A stretch of 64,000 nt of DNA from an uncultured Flavobacteriaceae bacterium (GTDB taxonomy: Bacteria; Bacteroidota; Bacteroidia; Flavobacteriales; Flavobacteriaceae). Below are positions 9,285-18,014 of the stretch, piece after piece. A program made the position numbers and the translations under genes. The first letter of the stretch is position 1; every line of letters begins with the position of its first letter. The notes under the pieces are model-generated. The model ran no database searches. It was not told the DNA's origin and was given only the letters and a program-made list of their open reading frames with translations. The stretch covers positions 58,075 through 122,074 of the forward strand of contig CANKUU010000011.1 in assembly GCA_947486785.1 (NCBI GenBank), read 5' to 3'.

Positions 9285-11627
9285 TCATTTATTAAGAGAA
9301 TCAGCGTTTTCTTGATTACTATACTTGAGAGCTCGTTCTATTTTTTCGTTGACTTCTTTGGTATTAACTTCATTTATTTTAATTGTATTTAGAAGCGTTA
9401 ATGCTTTCTGATGGGTACCGGCCCAATAATATGAATCTAGTAATGCGAGATAACCATCAGTATATTTAGGATATTTACGAATTACCTCTTTTAAAACTTT
9501 TTCAGAAGAGCTATATTTTTTTTGCCAAGCGTACAATCGCCCCATCAAAATTTCTGTATCTGCATGCCTTGGGGTTTGACTTAGTATGTACTTACATAAT
9601 AACAAACTACGATCCCAGTCATTATCAAACGCAAGTTTTCTTGCTGTATTATATGCGTTATCAGCATCTTTTCCATTAAAGACACTTTCGATCCAGATTA
9701 TCTCTGATTTTGAAAACTCCGTTTTAGGTTGTAAAAGTGATACCGATTTTGGAATTATTTTATTCCGTTCAGTAACATATTTGTTTACCGATTTAAAATA
9801 TTGAAAACTGTTTGTTATTTGCCTTACCTTAGCTTCATCTTCAAAATCTGATAAATTCAAATTTTCATCAAGTTCAAACACCCTATCTCCCGAAAAAAAG
9901 AGATTACCTTGAATATAATCTTGAATATTATTTCGATCTCTAAAGAGTGGTATTTTCTTTGAATTGGAGAAAATATCTGATTCGATCAATGAATTTCCTA
10001 TCCAAGCAATTTTATTGGGTACCTTAAGCTTATAATTTGCATCTAAAAATGAAACAATAGTGGGTGCGATGTCTGCATGCGAGGCTAATGAGTTTATTGT
10101 ACCTGGAGTATTGAGTAAGGGACTATAGATTATAAATGGTACGCGATATCTACCTAATTCATTCTGTTGTGGTAGATCATGTAATCTATGTGTGCCAGTA
10201 ATAATGAAAATGGTATTTTTATAATCTCCTCTTGATTTGTATCTATTAATAAAATCTAAAATTGCTGTATCTGCATAAAGAAAACTGGCGAATATTTCGA
10301 TATGATTTTCAATTAACCGTTGCTGCATACTTCCAATATGCTTATTTTGGGTAACAATTTTTAAAACCTTATTCTCATAAAATTCTTTTTTAGGAATAAT
10401 AAAAGAGCTTTTAGTACTTAGGGTTAAAAAAACATCTAGCTTACTCTCATTTAATGCTACGGGCTGACTTTCATATCTTTTAAAAAGTTCTTTATCCGGA
10501 TAGCCTAAAGTAACCCCTGCTGCATCTGCTTTTTGTAGTTTATAGTTTTTTCCAAACGTTTTTTTATCTATGATTAAATCAACATTTTCTTCATTTAAAA
10601 ATCGATCATAGTGATTTAATGCGCTATTACCACCGTAATTAAAAGAAGTAGTATAGCCGTTTTGCTTAAGAATACTATATAGGGTATTTCTATTTGTATA
10701 ATTTTTAATATTAGTAAACCCGTTTAGGCCAAAGGGCAAAGAACCCATAACCGTTGGTAATGTAGCAAAACTTGCGCCCGAGTTACTCACAAAATTTTTC
10801 CATACAAGGCCTTCTTTTGAAAGGGCAGTAAGATTTGGCATAAAATGCTTAAAACGCGCATTTTCTCCAACAAAATCGGCTCCTAAGCCATCAATTAAAA
10901 GAAAAACAAGGTTTGGCTTTACTTTACCTAATTTAATGTAACTACTTAATACATCTCGTTCTTGATACTCTTGAATTAAAGGAAATTCTAATGTTCCTTG
11001 ATATTTATTAGTGTCAAATAAATTGGCAGCTAGTTTAGCAATCAAATGTTGCGTTTTATTTTCATTAACTGGTTTTTTATTCGAATTTAAAATTGCCAAA
11101 AACATGCTAAATAAAACGATGGTAAAGGGGTACATTTTACTTATTAGCTTGTAAATAGATGCTAATAGTTTATTTGAATAATAAAAGACAATAAGGGTAA
11201 GTAATAGTACTAAAGAGATTTCTAAAAGCGAAAATTTGATCGTATCTGATTGATACAAGCCATAGATATCAACTCCTAAAATTTCATAATTCTGCACATA
11301 ATATGCAATCAATAGACCTTCTACAATTAATAGGATAGATAATAGCAACCTAACTACCCTAAATCCGAGATTTGATTTCTTACTTTCTAAATAGTTGAAA
11401 AGAAATACCGCAATTAAAGCGGTGATAGCACTAAAACCAATATGATTAATAAGAAGTAGTATTAAACTTTTATTAAAAAAAGAATAAAGTACTCCGCTAA
11501 AATAAAGTCTTAGATTTTGATAAAAAGAGAGAACAACTAAACCACAAAAAAATGCTAACATTAAAGGTATAAAATCCTTTAAGGTTTTACTATTTTCAGT
11601 TTTTGGTATGTGAAGCTCTAAATTCAT
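9285..11627 (-). CDS. LtaS/sulfatase-like membrane enzyme with TPR tail, altered metal site
   Basis: A 780-residue protein of the alkaline-phosphatase/sulfatase superfamily. The start is placed at 11627 (MNLELHIPK), one base after the glycosyltransferase stop; the longer ORF would run about 100 bases into that gene. About five membrane spans occupy residues 20-205, then a periplasmic catalytic domain from about 240: LLIDGLGAD (first metal ligand), SGASFATLP (candidate Ser nucleophile near 286), and IITGTHRLHDLP near 477. In relatives I recall that last motif as TGDHR, where the Asp binds metal; here it is Thr. The C-terminal 110 residues are TPR-like. LtaS-type enzymes transfer phosphoglycerol or phosphoethanolamine from lipids, so a role in decorating the polymer made by the neighbouring GT2 is plausible. 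Whether it is catalytically active is doubtful. Confidence 0.75.
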   Translation of the reverse strand: MNLELHIPKTENSKTLKDFIPLMLAFFCGLVVLSFYQNLRLYFSGVLYSFFNKSLILLLINHIGFSAITALIAVFLFNYLESKKSNLGFRVVRLLLSILLIVEGLLIAYYVQNYEILGVDIYGLYQSDTIKFSLLEISLVLLLTLIVFYYSNKLLASIYKLISKMYPFTIVLFSMFLAILNSNKKPVNENKTQHLIAKLAANLFDTNKYQGTLEFPLIQEYQERDVLSSYIKLGKVKPNLVFLLIDGLGADFVGENARFKHFMPNLTALSKEGLVWKNFVSNSGASFATLPTVMGSLPFGLNGFTNIKNYTNRNTLYSILKQNGYTTSFNYGGNSALNHYDRFLNEENVDLIIDKKTFGKNYKLQKADAAGVTLGYPDKELFKRYESQPVALNESKLDVFLTLSTKSSFIIPKKEFYENKVLKIVTQNKHIGSMQQRLIENHIEIFASFLYADTAILDFINRYKSRGDYKNTIFIITGTHRLHDLPQQNELGRYRVPFIIYSPLLNTPGTINSLASHADIAPTIVSFLDANYKLKVPNKIAWIGNSLIESDIFSNSKKIPLFRDRNNIQDYIQGNLFFSGDRVFELDENLNLSDFEDEAKVRQITNSFQYFKSVNKYVTERNKIIPKSVSLLQPKTEFSKSEIIWIESVFNGKDADNAYNTARKLAFDNDWDRSLLLCKYILSQTPRHADTEILMGRLYAWQKKYSSSEKVLKEVIRKYPKYTDGYLALLDSYYWAGTHQKALTLLNTIKINEVNTKEVNEKIERALKYSNQENADSLNK

Positions 11628-11628
11628 T

Positions 11629-13059
11629 TTAGGTTGCTTTTGCGAATCCTTTTCGAACTTGTGAGCCCCAACCAGATTTAATTTTAAACAGTTTTTTATA
11701 GTTACCCCTAATAGAAGACCATACCACAATAGGGTGAAAAACTATTGGCTCTACTAATGCACAAAACATTAAGAGGAGTATGTCTTTCGTTTTGTTATAC
11801 TCGTTATAAGAGTATATATCCCATAAAATTGCATAAAACGAGAACATTATGGAGTATAGATAAAGGGTAGATGTAATAGCTATAAAAAAACTAAAATTTA
11901 ACATTCCTAACCAATAAAATACGATAATGGTAAAAAAGCCAAAAAACTCTAGTAAGGGTGCCAACCATTCATAAAATAACCAATACGGATAACTGAGCAT
12001 ACCTAACCTACCAAATTTTGGATTAAAAAACATGTCTTTATGTTTAAATAGGGTTTCTAAATTACCTCTACTCCATCTATCTCGTTGGTTTACAAAAATT
12101 TTCAAATCTTCTGGAACTTCTGTCCAGCACAAAGCATCAGGAATATATTCTACCGTATATGATAGTTTTCTCTCATGCATAAAACGACGCATTTTAAAAA
12201 CAATCTCCATATCCTCGCCAACTGTATTTGTATCGTACCCCCCTACGGCTAGAGCTATTTCACGATCAAAAAATCCAAAAGCACCTGAAATAATTAATAG
12301 ACTGTCGATACGCCCCCACGCCATTCTACCAAGAATAAACGATCGGGTGTATTCTAACAATTGAAATCTTGCAAGCCAATTTGTTGGAAGACGTATTTCT
12401 TCTAGCTTTCCCCCATCAATTACGCAGGAGTTTGCAACCCTTATTACCCCTCCAACAGCTATTACTCTTTTTTCTGAGCGTTGGTAGAATGATTTTACGA
12501 CATGAAGTAATGCATCGGGTAATAGTAAACAATCTACATCAATGCATCCTACATATTTATTAGTAGAAAGTGCAATTCCTGTATTTAAAGCATCAGATTT
12601 ACCTCCATTTTCTTTATCAATTACGGTAAGTTTTGAAAACGCGCGATGTGGCGATTTGTAGATACCGCGAATGGGCTTATTTTTCCAGTCTGGATCTATT
12701 TTTTGATCTATTTTAACAAGATCATACGCGCTAATCATCTTTTCTAGAGTGTCATCTTTGCTGCCATCGTTTACCACCATCACTTCAAAATTTACATATC
12801 GTAAAGACATGAGCGAACGTATATTTTCGACAATGGTCATACCCTCGTTGTATGCAGGCGCAATAATAGTAATGCTTGGCGCTAAAGGTGAAGCCATTAC
12901 TTTTGACAAATCATTAAAACTATTTTTATTTTTATAGTGAATTGAATTTCGTGTAGAAAAATAGGCCATAGCAGTAAACATGCTAAATAGCACAACTGTA
13001 AACAGTAAGAATACAATGTTTATATAATCTACAATGGTGCTCAAAACTTCACTATCCAT
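11629..13059 (-). CDS. Processive family 2 glycosyltransferase (PgaC/NodC/HAS-like)
   Basis: A 476-residue inner-membrane glycosyltransferase. After one N-terminal span (about 13-35) comes the GT-A domain: TIIAPAYNEG, VVNDGSKDDT, the metal/UDP motif CIDVDC near residue 173, TVGEDMEIV near 280 and the processivity motif QRDRW near 323. Three or so membrane spans fill residues 355-445. The complete D, DxD, ED, QRDRW set is that of processive beta-glycan synthases which polymerise and extrude a chain, such as poly-GlcNAc, chitin oligomer or hyaluronan synthases. The donor sugar is not predictable. The gene overlaps the HEAT gene by 8 bases (13052-13059) and touches the LtaS-like gene, indicating translational coupling and a shared machine. 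Confidence 0.88.
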   Translation of the reverse strand: MDSEVLSTIVDYINIVFLLFTVVLFSMFTAMAYFSTRNSIHYKNKNSFNDLSKVMASPLAPSITIIAPAYNEGMTIVENIRSLMSLRYVNFEVMVVNDGSKDDTLEKMISAYDLVKIDQKIDPDWKNKPIRGIYKSPHRAFSKLTVIDKENGGKSDALNTGIALSTNKYVGCIDVDCLLLPDALLHVVKSFYQRSEKRVIAVGGVIRVANSCVIDGGKLEEIRLPTNWLARFQLLEYTRSFILGRMAWGRIDSLLIISGAFGFFDREIALAVGGYDTNTVGEDMEIVFKMRRFMHERKLSYTVEYIPDALCWTEVPEDLKIFVNQRDRWSRGNLETLFKHKDMFFNPKFGRLGMLSYPYWLFYEWLAPLLEFFGFFTIIVFYWLGMLNFSFFIAITSTLYLYSIMFSFYAILWDIYSYNEYNKTKDILLLMFCALVEPIVFHPIVVWSSIRGNYKKLFKIKSGWGSQVRKGFAKAT

Positions 13060-15694
13060 TCAGTAGTTTTTTTAAACGATTTGACATTTCTAATAAGCAA
13101 TTTGCAAACGAGTTTTGGGCTGTTTCATTCTGTGTAAGCGAAGATTTATTTTTTGAAGTGTTTACAGAAGAAAATTGAAATGAGATATCAAAAATATCTG
13201 AAGTATCTGATGATTCATTTATTTCTAAGACTTCTAATAACTTACTGTATTCCTTTGGTGTTTCAACTTCTAAATCATGTTCTTTATTCTTTATTCCATC
13301 ATTTGACTGTGCTGCATTAGGCTTATTTAAAATAGCATCAAGTTCTAGTTGTACTTCTTGTTTTAATTTTAATCGCAATTTTTTAATTACCTCAGCAGCT
13401 TTTAACTGCACCTCTTCATTAGTATCTACTAATAACTTTTCAAGAAATCTAATATCATCTGCATCGCCAATGGCTACAACTTCGTCTAAAAGAATCATTT
13501 TTTTATCCGCATCGCAGTTTCGAAATAAGTCATCTAACACGTTAAATGTTCTCTTTTTTGTAGTCTCTTTTTTAATCAAATCTAAATATTCAGCATCTTC
13601 AGAAAACCGCTCTATAAGTTGCTTTATATGCTCTTTGTAAGCGCTATATTTAGTGTCATCTAGCATTTCAGTTAACAATGGTATTTCTCGGTAGTCGCCC
13701 ATGTCTCTTAGGTTTTCAAGCATTTGCACTATGTCTTCTTCAGAATCTTCGTCATCAAGGCTAGTGTCGGCTATTAAATCATCATTTAACCCTAGTAGCG
13801 GCATATTGGTTTCAAAACCTTCTAAGTCTTTAGATATTTCATTGTTATCATGTTTATCTGCTAATTTTTGTTTTGTTTTACTTTTTTCTTCAGCAGTAGA
13901 ACTACACTCAGAACTTTCTGCTAAGACGTCAAAACTAATTGTGAGTATTTCATCTTCTACGTCAGCACTAGTTTCAGATGTATTTGTTTTGTTTTTTATT
14001 TTGGTAAACGCTCCTACTATTCGAAGTAGCCATTCTTGTATTTTAAGACTCATTTCATCAAAAGTGCTTACTTTTTCAGATTTTACAGATTCATCAATAG
14101 CAGTTAACTCTTGGTCTATGTATGAGCTTGAATATTTTTCTGAATTAAGATTAAACACTTGTAAAAACGTTTTAAAAAAATCGCTTTTTTGGTTGGCCAT
14201 GGGGGATGTTTTATGTTGAATAGGTTCTGTTGTAATTGGGATGAAGTTTAATTCATCTTGGTAAAAATTAAAAATTTGATCTGTTGAAGCACTTTCAAAA
14301 GATTCATTTGCTATTAAAGGCTCTATTTTTTGGGCCAAATCGCTTGTTACTTCTTCATATACTAGGGTTAATTCTTTAATTTCCTTGAAAGAAATGGCAT
14401 AATTATCTATGGCACTATTTAACGGCGCAACGGTATAAGGAGTATCCTCTAAGATAGACTTAGAATTTTGCTGCTCATTGAATAAAATAGTAGTACTGTT
14501 TTTTAACTGCTGTTGCCTTTGATCAATTTCATTTTGTAATGATTTTTCTTTATTTCGCAGTTCTGGCTTATTCTCTTCGGTTTTATCTAACTCTAAATCT
14601 TTGGGTATTTCGTAACTTGAAATGTCTTGAATACCTTTTGATGGCAAAATTCGTTCTGGCGAAAGTATATTTATACTTTGCTGAGCTTTGTTTTTTACAT
14701 AAAAGTTAGATTCTTTTCTTTGAAGTAATTCTAAAAATGGGATATCCTCTTCAGAACCAATATTTCCGATAGTATCTAAAATAGTAATTTTTATAGGTGT
14801 TGTGCTTTGCCAAAAAACAAGCTTTAAAGTTTCTAGAGCTTCAACCATATAAAATTCATTTATACAACAAATAGCCTCTTGCTTAATTTGATTGTTTTTA
14901 TGCTTGATAAGTTCTATTAGTGAAGCTTTTGCATCATTTTGATTGTAAAATTTAATTAATCTAAGTGCAAATAAAACTACATAACTGTTGCTAGATGTAA
15001 GCCATAGCTTAAAGCGAGGTGGATTATAATCTACTTGGTTTCGAATTACGTCTAATAGTTTTAGCTGCTGCCATTCTGATATTTTATGTTTTGTGGTATC
15101 TAAGAAATAGTTAAGTCCTTCAGGTTTAAGACTCACTGTTGCTATTTCTGCTTGTTTGCGAATAGTACTACTTTTATTGTTTATAAAATTAGCGGTAAGA
15201 CTGTAGGCTTCCGTAACTTGCATTTGTGTTAAATCTTTAATGGCTTTAGAAACCACCTCCCATCTTTTACTTTTAAGCTTGGCTAATGCATCTAAATGCA
15301 AGTTAAGATCACGATAAAGCTTAAATAAATTTTTCTGGCTGTCGCCTGATAGGTCTTTTTGCAAGTCTAACATTATCTCAGACAGAATTTTTCGCGTAAA
15401 ATTGTCTTTAATAAGTTCTCTAATTTCAATTTTAAAGTTGAGATAATTACATTTTTCCTCTTTAGAAGCGCCCTCATGATAAAAGATAAATTCATTTACC
15501 ATTGGTGCAAGTTCTCGCTTTCGTTGAAGTGCTTTTGCAGAAATAGCTGAAATTCTGTATTTATAAACAAATATAGCTGCTGCATAAATTAGACTAAGAA
15601 TCAAAAAAAATAGAGAAATGTCCCAAAGAATATCAATACTTATTTTTGGGATCGAAATCAAGGTGAGGTGATATGTATCGGTATATAGATTCAA
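13052..15694 (-). CDS. Membrane-anchored HEAT-repeat scaffold protein
   Basis: An 880-residue protein with one hydrophobic span at about residues 22-46, no cleavable signal, and the rest probably cytoplasmic. Helical HEAT-like repeats occur at about 130-345 (QEAICCINEFYMVEALETLK, ITILDTIGNIGSEEDIPFL) and again at about 650-800 (REIPLLTEMLDD, LLDEVVAIGDADDIRFLEKL, EVQLKAAEVIKKLRL). Between them is a long acidic, Ser/Lys-rich, probably disordered linker. There is no enzyme motif. It lies one base after the receiver gene and overlaps the glycosyltransferase by 8 bases, so I infer a scaffold linking the phosphorelay receiver to the membrane synthase. That role is a guess from order and fold. Confidence 0.7.
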   Translation of the reverse strand: MNLYTDTYHLTLISIPKISIDILWDISLFFLILSLIYAAAIFVYKYRISAISAKALQRKRELAPMVNEFIFYHEGASKEEKCNYLNFKIEIRELIKDNFTRKILSEIMLDLQKDLSGDSQKNLFKLYRDLNLHLDALAKLKSKRWEVVSKAIKDLTQMQVTEAYSLTANFINNKSSTIRKQAEIATVSLKPEGLNYFLDTTKHKISEWQQLKLLDVIRNQVDYNPPRFKLWLTSSNSYVVLFALRLIKFYNQNDAKASLIELIKHKNNQIKQEAICCINEFYMVEALETLKLVFWQSTTPIKITILDTIGNIGSEEDIPFLELLQRKESNFYVKNKAQQSINILSPERILPSKGIQDISSYEIPKDLELDKTEENKPELRNKEKSLQNEIDQRQQQLKNSTTILFNEQQNSKSILEDTPYTVAPLNSAIDNYAISFKEIKELTLVYEEVTSDLAQKIEPLIANESFESASTDQIFNFYQDELNFIPITTEPIQHKTSPMANQKSDFFKTFLQVFNLNSEKYSSSYIDQELTAIDESVKSEKVSTFDEMSLKIQEWLLRIVGAFTKIKNKTNTSETSADVEDEILTISFDVLAESSECSSTAEEKSKTKQKLADKHDNNEISKDLEGFETNMPLLGLNDDLIADTSLDDEDSEEDIVQMLENLRDMGDYREIPLLTEMLDDTKYSAYKEHIKQLIERFSEDAEYLDLIKKETTKKRTFNVLDDLFRNCDADKKMILLDEVVAIGDADDIRFLEKLLVDTNEEVQLKAAEVIKKLRLKLKQEVQLELDAILNKPNAAQSNDGIKNKEHDLEVETPKEYSKLLEVLEINESSDTSDIFDISFQFSSVNTSKNKSSLTQNETAQNSFANCLLEMSNRLKKLLNG

Positions 15695-15695
15695 A

Positions 15696-16067
15696 TTATG
15701 TTTTACACAAGATTCTGTTTAAGCGAACAATAAGTTCAGATGGACTAATAGGTTTTGATATAAAATCGTTAGCACCTAATTCAAAAGCGCTTAGTACATT
15801 TTCCTCGTTACCTGCAGAGGAAACCATAATGATTGGCACATCAGACTTTAAATCATTTCTAACAAAATCTATAAGCTCTAAGCCTGAGAAATATGGCATC
15901 ATAATATCAGATACTATAATATCGGGTATTTGTATAGTTAATTGATCTTTTACTTCTCTACCGTCTCTACATAGTTGAATTATATAGCCCTCTTTTTTAA
16001 GACGAAAGTTCAATAATGTAGCCAGCAACTCATCATCTTCTGCAAGTAACAGCTTTTTGTTTATCAT
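15696..16067 (-). CDS. Single-domain response regulator (CheY-like receiver)
   Basis: A 123-residue stand-alone receiver with all the usual residues: the acidic pair in LLLAEDDE, phosphoacceptor Asp in IIVSDIMMPY, Ser in IIMVSSAG and Lys in FISKPISPSE. There is no output domain, so it must act by protein contact. It sits 2 bases after the hybrid kinase gene and 1 base before the HEAT gene. The likely flow is kinase receiver to Hpt to this protein, and then to the HEAT or glycosyltransferase machinery rather than to DNA. Confidence 0.9.
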   Translation of the reverse strand: MINKKLLLAEDDELLATLLNFRLKKEGYIIQLCRDGREVKDQLTIQIPDIIVSDIMMPYFSGLELIDFVRNDLKSDVPIIMVSSAGNEENVLSAFELGANDFISKPISPSELIVRLNRILCKT

Positions 16068-16069
16068 CT

Positions 16070-17827
16070 TTAATTCACAGATTTTAAGGCATTTAGCTGT
16101 TGGTCTATGGCTTTCTCCACTAACTGATATTCTTCAACAAAAGCTTTCAACAGAAAATTGATATATTTTTTATCGCCATCAGCTTTAAGAATACTTTCAA
16201 TTTGAACTACTAAACTGTGTAAACTTTTAGATTGCATCATACCTAAGCCGAATTTTACTTTATGCGCAGCAAATGCAACTGTTTTCATATCACCATCAGG
16301 TAGTTCTGAGCTTAATACGCCAATGAACTCTAGGGTGTTTTGTTTGTAAAGAAGCACAAGCTCTTCTAATAGAAATATTTTGCCTAAGCATTCTTCTAAA
16401 ACTTTAGAAAGGTTAATTTTAGTGGCATCACTAATTATTTCAATATCTGGGTTAATATATTTTGATGGAATTGAAACAGTCTTCTTCATTTTCATGGTAT
16501 TTTCAATTATTTTGTTTAAAAGCTCTTCTGCGGTATAAGGTTTTAATATCTGATCATTAATCTTGTATTTTGAATAAATTTGATGGTTTTTTACTGCTAA
16601 ACTGCTAGCTACATCTATTATTGGAATTTCACGTATCTTCAGAACCTTATTGCGTCTTATTTTACCTGCGATATCAAAAACTCGGTAATTGTGAGTGTTT
16701 AAGTCAGTTAAAACCAAATCAATCTTATGACTTTCTAAGAGCATTAAGCCATATACTACATTATCGGTAAAGTAAAATTTACATCCCCATATTTTTAAGC
16801 GCTCTTCTAGTAGTTTCCGTTCTAATTCGTCATCTTCAAAGACAAGTATGCTATAATTTTTAAGCACATTTGACTCATTTTTCTTAGACACATTAATTTT
16901 AGATTTTAAATCTATACTACTCTTCTTATAGGGTAATATTAATTGAAATTCAGAGCCTTTACCAAGAACACTATTCACGTTTATATTTCCATTGAGATCT
17001 AATACGATCTGTTTTGAAATACTTAGATCAAGGTCATAACTAGAGTCTACCCTATTATTTTCGCTATTTTCTGAGGCATCAAATATGTGTTTTAACTGAT
17101 TAGTGGCTAAACCAATGCCAGTATCTTTTATAATAAACTCTAGATAGTAGTTGTTATTTTCTTTTTTTTGTAAATAAATAGCTAAGTCAATACTACCTTC
17201 CTGAACATATTTTATAGCATAACCTAAGATATTCAAAAGTACTTGAGTAAGTTTTGCAGGATCTCCTACTAGTATTTCAGGAACCTTATCGTCTATGCGA
17301 GATTCTATATGAATGTCTTTATTATTCAAAAGTGTTCTGCATAAGTACATCACATCTTTTACTAAGCCTCGAAGGTTGAAATTCAATTTCTCATTTATTT
17401 CGAGATCCACGTTTAACCTCGAATTTTTTACAAGTTGTTCATTTGTAATGTTTAAGAGTGTTTGTGTAGTATTTTCAATAGTATTTATTTTACTTAATTG
17501 TTTTTTTGAGAGCTCTTCCTCTTTTAAAAGATTTATGAATTGAATAATCCTGTTTAAAGGTATTTTGAGATCATGACTTAGCCGACTAAATTGGAGATTT
17601 GTATTTTGACCTTCATCTGAAGTTTCATGAGTCTGCGCTTGAAAAGCACTACTGTTTTGTTTTGATTGGATTTGCCCTTGAGTATAATCCAAAGCTTGCT
17701 TCTCTAACTGGCATTTAAAAATTTGTACAGATTTTTTTAACCGTTTTGCTTGAGAAAGCTGTAACTCTTTAAAAGAAAGGTCATCGAGCAAATGTTCTAA
17801 TTCTGTTAGTAGGCTTATTATTTTCAA
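16070..17827 (-). CDS. Soluble hybrid histidine kinase-receiver-Hpt protein with degenerate ATP site
   Basis: A 585-residue cytoplasmic protein with no membrane span or input domain apart from an N-terminal coiled-coil (about 1-60). The HisKA H-box is SHDLKIPLNRI near residue 84. The HATPase domain (about 170-305) has a normal G1 box DTGIGL, but the N-box reads LLNILGYAIKY, with Tyr in place of the second conserved Asn, and the G2 box GxGLxxx is DLDLSISK. A receiver follows (about 325-450; EDDE, LVLTDLNTHN, ILKPY), then an Hpt domain (about 475-575) with AAHKVKFGLG. It heads the six-gene operon. The Hpt and receiver look competent, while autophosphorylation is uncertain. It could act mainly as a phosphatase or phosphotransfer hub fed by another kinase. 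Confidence 0.85.
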   Translation of the reverse strand: MKIISLLTELEHLLDDLSFKELQLSQAKRLKKSVQIFKCQLEKQALDYTQGQIQSKQNSSAFQAQTHETSDEGQNTNLQFSRLSHDLKIPLNRIIQFINLLKEEELSKKQLSKINTIENTTQTLLNITNEQLVKNSRLNVDLEINEKLNFNLRGLVKDVMYLCRTLLNNKDIHIESRIDDKVPEILVGDPAKLTQVLLNILGYAIKYVQEGSIDLAIYLQKKENNNYYLEFIIKDTGIGLATNQLKHIFDASENSENNRVDSSYDLDLSISKQIVLDLNGNINVNSVLGKGSEFQLILPYKKSSIDLKSKINVSKKNESNVLKNYSILVFEDDELERKLLEERLKIWGCKFYFTDNVVYGLMLLESHKIDLVLTDLNTHNYRVFDIAGKIRRNKVLKIREIPIIDVASSLAVKNHQIYSKYKINDQILKPYTAEELLNKIIENTMKMKKTVSIPSKYINPDIEIISDATKINLSKVLEECLGKIFLLEELVLLYKQNTLEFIGVLSSELPDGDMKTVAFAAHKVKFGLGMMQSKSLHSLVVQIESILKADGDKKYINFLLKAFVEEYQLVEKAIDQQLNALKSVN

Positions 17828-18014
17828 ATTATAGGACTATTTTTATTTAAAATCTGTTCTACTCTACTTGAGAAAAAATGTCATCGATTTATATTCAAGA
17901 GCGAGTCAGTTATGATAAAAGTCATTAAAACATACAGGTTTTACAATAAATTGTTCTCTAGGTTTCTATTTGTGTTGTCAAATGGCTTAATTTGTATGTG
18001 TAGCTCAATTTAGA
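17828..18014. promoter_or_regulatory. Divergent intergenic region of the polysaccharide operon and dipeptidase gene
   Basis: This 187-base A+T-rich spacer must hold the promoters of the minus-strand operon and of the plus-strand dipeptidase. I found no exact TAnnTTTG in either direction, so the -7 elements are non-consensus or a different sigma factor is used. Confidence 0.45.

Noticed and set aside
11628..11729. Longer N-terminus of the LtaS-like protein starting inside the glycosyltransferase
   Set aside because: It would overlap the GT2 gene by 101 bases and adds no conserved sequence; the ATG at 11627 gives 1-base spacing.
12032..12364. 110-codon plus-strand frame opposite the glycosyltransferase
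   Set aside because: It is a shadow of the conserved GT2 motifs on the other strand, with no protein-like features.
13701..14219. 172-codon open frame on the plus strand opposite the HEAT gene
   Set aside because: It is antisense to the Ser-rich disordered region of a well-supported gene; its composition (Ser/Leu/Phe-rich) is what a reverse-strand shadow gives.
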